Shown: in pieces, positions 4,745-7,698 of the stretch
Layout of the letters: each line of letters starts with the position of its first letter
Numbering within the stretch: the stretch's first letter is position 1
NCBI GenBank assembly: GCA_008081305.1
Contig: VMCP01000083.1
Location: 1-7,698 of the forward strand
Length of the DNA stretch: 7,698 nucleotides
Direction of reading: 5' to 3'
DNA from: Bacteroidota bacterium
GTDB lineage: Bacteria; Bacteroidota; Bacteroidia; NS11-12g; UBA955
Notes under the pieces: model-generated
The model's database searches: none
What the model saw: only the letters and a program-made list of their open reading frames with translations
What the model was told of the DNA's origin: nothing
Translations under genes and position numbers: made by a program

Positions 4745-7698
4745 ATGAAAAGAACACTACGAATTGTTTTACTTTTTCTGACTGTTTTTGCCTTTAATAA
4801 ATCATCAAAGGCTACCCACATGATGGGAGCAGACATGAGTTACAGATGTCTGGGTAACGGTAAGTACAAAATCACCGCAAAAGTTTATCGTGATTGTCGA
4901 GGGGTGTCAATGTCACCTGTGACTTTTGGTGCTTTTGCCGGAACCAACGGCGGTAATGGTTGTGGTAGCGTAAGGTTATCTGGATTGAAACGTACAGGTA
5001 TTCGTGACGTGACACAGCGTTGTTCGTCTTCTTCGAATCCTTGTAATCCGAAAAATACCTATGGTACGGGTAAAGGGGTAGAAGAGCATACATTCGAGGC
5101 AACGATTGATTTTACTAAATCACCGTTAAAACAATTCGTAAACAAAAGCAGTTGTTGTGAGATCACTTTCTACGTTACGCAGTGTTGTAGAAACGGTGCC
5201 ATTACTACAGGTGCGGCGAATAACAATTTCTATTCGACCTGTATGATCAACATCTGTAATATTCCAAAAACTGAAAATAAATGTAACAGTTCGCCACAGC
5301 TTTCAAACGAGCCTGTGGGTTTCTTGTGTTGTAACACTCCATGGTACTATAATAATGGTGCGGTGGATACGGTAGATTTTGATTCTATTTCTTATAAATT
5401 GGTTCGTGGTTTGAAAGGTATACCGAACAGTTCGGTGAATTACTCTTCGCCTTTTACACATCAATATCCAATGACTCCGTTTTGTATTCCACCAACAAAG
5501 ACGAATATCAAATGTAGACCAAGAACAAATTTGAATCCACCACGTGGTTTCTTCTTTGATGAGACCAACGGGGATATCATTGTAACTCCTACGAATTGTA
5601 AGGAAGTGCCGATTCTGGTAATTGAACAAACCGAGTATCGAAAAGATAGTGCTACAGGAAAATGGTTGGTAATCGGTCGAACCCGGCGAGATATGCAGAT
5701 GTGGGTAATTGACGAATGTGGATATAACAAACCGCCTATTATCAATGGACCATTTAACTGGAATATTTGTGAGGGTGAAAAGATCTGTAAGAAAATTAAA
5801 ATTGAGGACGAAACGTTTACTCCTCATCAGACCGTACCGGATACTGTTCTGGCTACATGGAATGGTGGTATACCCGGTGCAACCTTCGAAGTTGTTGACC
5901 CGAAGAAGAGAGAGAAAGAATACGAGTTCTGTTGGGAAACAAAAATTGGAGATGCATCCGATGTATCCTACACCTTTACGGTGCGTGCTACGGACCAGCA
6001 CTGTACACCTCCGATGATCTCAATCCGTTCTTTCAAGGTGAAAGTAAATCCTAAAGCTCAGACGGAAAGAAAGTACGATACCTTGAAATGTGGTCGATTA
6101 GCTATGACCTCCATGATTCCGGGAGGTTTCAAAGGAACACCAAGTTACAAGTGGAGTGTAAGAGATAGCACAGGTAAGAAAGAATTATTTTATTCTGGTA
6201 AGAAGACCGATACAATGAATTACTACTATGGTGGTAAATACATCTTCGTTCATACCATTAATAACTCATTCAACTGTCCTACAATTTATCGTGATACCGT
6301 TGAATTCCCTGCACCGCCGAGAGTTATAATGGCTACCGCTGATACCTTTGCTTGTTTTGGTACGGATATAACATTGAAACCAACCGTACTTGATGGTAAA
6401 AAAGATTACAGTTATAAGTGGGATCGATACACTTACAGATATGATACGGTATCTCAAAAAATGAAAATCTCCAACCAGTTTCACGTTGACGGAGATACTT
6501 TGGATCAACTTAAGATGCCGAGTATCCAAAAGGATACAGTTATCCGTATTCAAGTTACTGACGGAGATGGTTGTATTTTCTATGATACTGCCGCAATTTT
6601 TGTGAAACCTCTCCCTATCTTAGATTTAGGTCCTGATCAAAGAATTTGTACGTATGAAACGCAAATTTTTGATGCACAAAACCTTGATACGGTACAATAT
6701 TATTGGAGCACGGGAGATACGACTCAAACTATCACGGTACATGTTGAAGATGACTACGATGTACTTGTAGTAGAACAAACGTGGTTCTGTGAGCAAAGAG
6801 ATACCGTGCACCTGTACGTGAATGATACTGCCATAGCAATACCTAATAATGATACGACCATTTGTAATGAGCAATCTGTTGAGTTGGTTGCGGCGCACTC
6901 ACCATCTGCTGAAAGTGCAATTTATGAATGGGTAGATATTACCGGTGGTAAAACACTGGGTAGTCAGACGAACTATACGGTGAGTCCCCGAAATTCAGGG
7001 CCAAACGGTGGTAGTGAGCAGAATTTCTTGTATTCCTTGTATACTAAAGTAACGCAAGGTGGACATTCTTGTGAGCATACCGATACCATGCAGATTACAG
7101 TGAATGCATTACCTGTGGTGAAATGGTTGAAGAAACCATTACCATCTGAGTGTTTTGATTATGGCGATATTGAGTTGAATAGCTTCTTGAACGTGGGTAA
7201 AGAAAATGGTGTACGTATTTGGGGTGGATCATTTGAAAAGCCAAATAATATGGTGGATAGCGTAACACCTTCCCGCCACATCTTTAAAACCACTAATCTT
7301 TCAAACAGCCAATTACAAAATGGTAAAAACTACCAAGAGAAAATATATGGATGGTTTAAAGACGATAATGGTTGTATCAATTATGACTCTACCATTCAAC
7401 GTATAGATGGTAACCCAATACTTGAATTAAAAGACAAAGTATATTGTCAGGATTTAGGTGAAATAAAAATGGATGAAACCGTTGAATTCCCTAAGACGAA
7501 ATCAGGTAAGCAATTCGAATGGGTAGTTCAAGAATGGGCGAGCGGAACTGATTCTGCAAGATTGTTAGTGAATTTAAACCCATGGGGAACACCTGACTGG
7601 CGTTTTAAGTTTGGTAGCCCAACGGAAGACTACTACCAAGGTGATTACAAGTTTAAATTATGTATCACAGATATCATCACGGGTTGCCAAAGTTGCGA
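4745..7698 (+). CDS. Large Cys-rich secreted protein with Ig/PKD-like repeats, probable T9SS substrate (3' end beyond window)
   Basis: The frame is open for 984 codons with no stop before the right edge. A signal peptide (MKRTLRIVLLFLTVFAF...) probably ends at SKA23. The mature protein begins THMMG, and with YRCLGNGKY and YRDC this matches the N-terminus common in giant gliding-associated proteins of Bacteroidota. The head domain (24-340) holds 18 of the 36 cysteines seen, including three Cys-Cys pairs (137-138, 147-148, 195-196), and closes with RRDMQMWVIDEC. Residues 341-436 form a cadherin/Ig-like module (DTVLATWNGGIPGATF, YTFTVRATDQHC). About six beta-sandwich repeats follow, each opening with a Cys (449, 537, 635, 707, 803, 901) and five closing with C-x3/5-D-T/S (511, 610, 682, 776, 877). 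LGPDQRIC and YYWSTGDTTQTITV are PKD-like signatures. The protein is likely exported, disulphide-bonded and surface-attached or adhesive. The C-terminal sorting domain is outside the window, so T9SS export is inferred. It is probably monocistronic from its own promoter. Confidence 0.88.
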   Translation, partial: MKRTLRIVLLFLTVFAFNKSSKATHMMGADMSYRCLGNGKYKITAKVYRDCRGVSMSPVTFGAFAGTNGGNGCGSVRLSGLKRTGIRDVTQRCSSSSNPCNPKNTYGTGKGVEEHTFEATIDFTKSPLKQFVNKSSCCEITFYVTQCCRNGAITTGAANNNFYSTCMINICNIPKTENKCNSSPQLSNEPVGFLCCNTPWYYNNGAVDTVDFDSISYKLVRGLKGIPNSSVNYSSPFTHQYPMTPFCIPPTKTNIKCRPRTNLNPPRGFFFDETNGDIIVTPTNCKEVPILVIEQTEYRKDSATGKWLVIGRTRRDMQMWVIDECGYNKPPIINGPFNWNICEGEKICKKIKIEDETFTPHQTVPDTVLATWNGGIPGATFEVVDPKKREKEYEFCWETKIGDASDVSYTFTVRATDQHCTPPMISIRSFKVKVNPKAQTERKYDTLKCGRLAMTSMIPGGFKGTPSYKWSVRDSTGKKELFYSGKKTDTMNYYYGGKYIFVHTINNSFNCPTIYRDTVEFPAPPRVIMATADTFACFGTDITLKPTVLDGKKDYSYKWDRYTYRYDTVSQKMKISNQFHVDGDTLDQLKMPSIQKDTVIRIQVTDGDGCIFYDTAAIFVKPLPILDLGPDQRICTYETQIFDAQNLDTVQYYWSTGDTTQTITVHVEDDYDVLVVEQTWFCEQRDTVHLYVNDTAIAIPNNDTTICNEQSVELVAAHSPSAESAIYEWVDITGGKTLGSQTNYTVSPRNSGPNGGSEQNFLYSLYTKVTQGGHSCEHTDTMQITVNALPVVKWLKKPLPSECFDYGDIELNSFLNVGKENGVRIWGGSFEKPNNMVDSVTPSRHIFKTTNLSNSQLQNGKNYQEKIYGWFKDDNGCINYDSTIQRIDGNPILELKDKVYCQDLGEIKMDETVEFPKTKSGKQFEWVVQEWASGTDSARLLVNLNPWGTPDWRFKFGSPTEDYYQGDYKFKLCITDIITGCQSC

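Noticed and set aside
5303..6001. Long open frame on the minus strand (232 codons) inside the large secreted-protein gene
   Set aside because: It is antisense to a well-supported gene, has no recognisable domain, and its composition (many Arg, Ile, Thr, Cys) is what the reverse complement of that gene's codon usage would give. The other minus-strand frames at 4872-5102, 5461-5745, 6266-6553 and 6626-6898 are dismissed for the same reason.
1..7698. Mobile element, defence island, CRISPR array, tRNA or rRNA
   Set aside because: No transposase, integrase, terminal inverted repeats, regularly spaced repeats or structural RNA signatures were seen. The gene content is housekeeping, glycan synthesis and a surface protein.

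Overview
The window looks like a chromosomal segment from a member of the Bacteroidota, probably the Flavobacteriales or a close relative. Three things point there: a large cysteine-rich secreted protein whose N-terminus (signal peptide, then ATHMMG...SYRCLGNG.Y...YRDC) is typical of the giant gliding/T9SS-associated proteins of that phylum; TAnnTTTG-type -7 promoter boxes ahead of several genes; and start codons with no Shine-Dalgarno sequence but A/T-rich leaders. No mobile element, CRISPR array, rRNA or tRNA gene is visible. Family-level placement is not possible from this sequence alone.

Positions 1-2412 (minus strand) hold three closely packed genes read in the order: Gfo/Idh/MocA-fold protein, secreted lipoprotein, polyprenyl-phosphate sugar-1-phosphate transferase (cut by the left edge). 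The lipoprotein and the transferase overlap by ATGA, a sign of translational coupling. The transferase starts surface or exopolysaccharide repeat units on undecaprenyl phosphate, so the trio is probably glycan-related. The Gfo/Idh-like protein has lost the residues expected for catalysis, and the lipoprotein is of unknown function.

Positions 2506-4435 hold two convergent housekeeping genes, pcm (protein-L-isoaspartate O-methyltransferase, plus strand) and pepP (Xaa-Pro aminopeptidase, minus strand), overlapping tail-to-tail by 14 bp. Both act on proteins or peptides: one repairs damaged aspartyl residues, the other trims X-Pro N-termini.

Positions 4436-4744 are a divergent intergenic region with a promoter box for pepP and a good -33/-7 promoter for the gene to the right. 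An 8-bp hairpin begins almost exactly at the predicted transcription start of that gene.

From 4745 to the right edge runs one uninterrupted reading frame (984 codons seen, no stop) encoding the N-terminal part of a large exported, multi-domain protein. It has a Cys-rich head with three vicinal Cys-Cys pairs, followed by a ladder of Ig/PKD-like repeats, each bracketed by cysteines. Its C-terminus, where a T9SS sorting domain would be expected, lies outside the window.

Nothing here is a clear new multi-gene system. The best leads are the catalytically degenerate oxidoreductase in the glycan cluster, the Cys-rich giant surface protein, and the hairpin at the 5' end of its mRNA.
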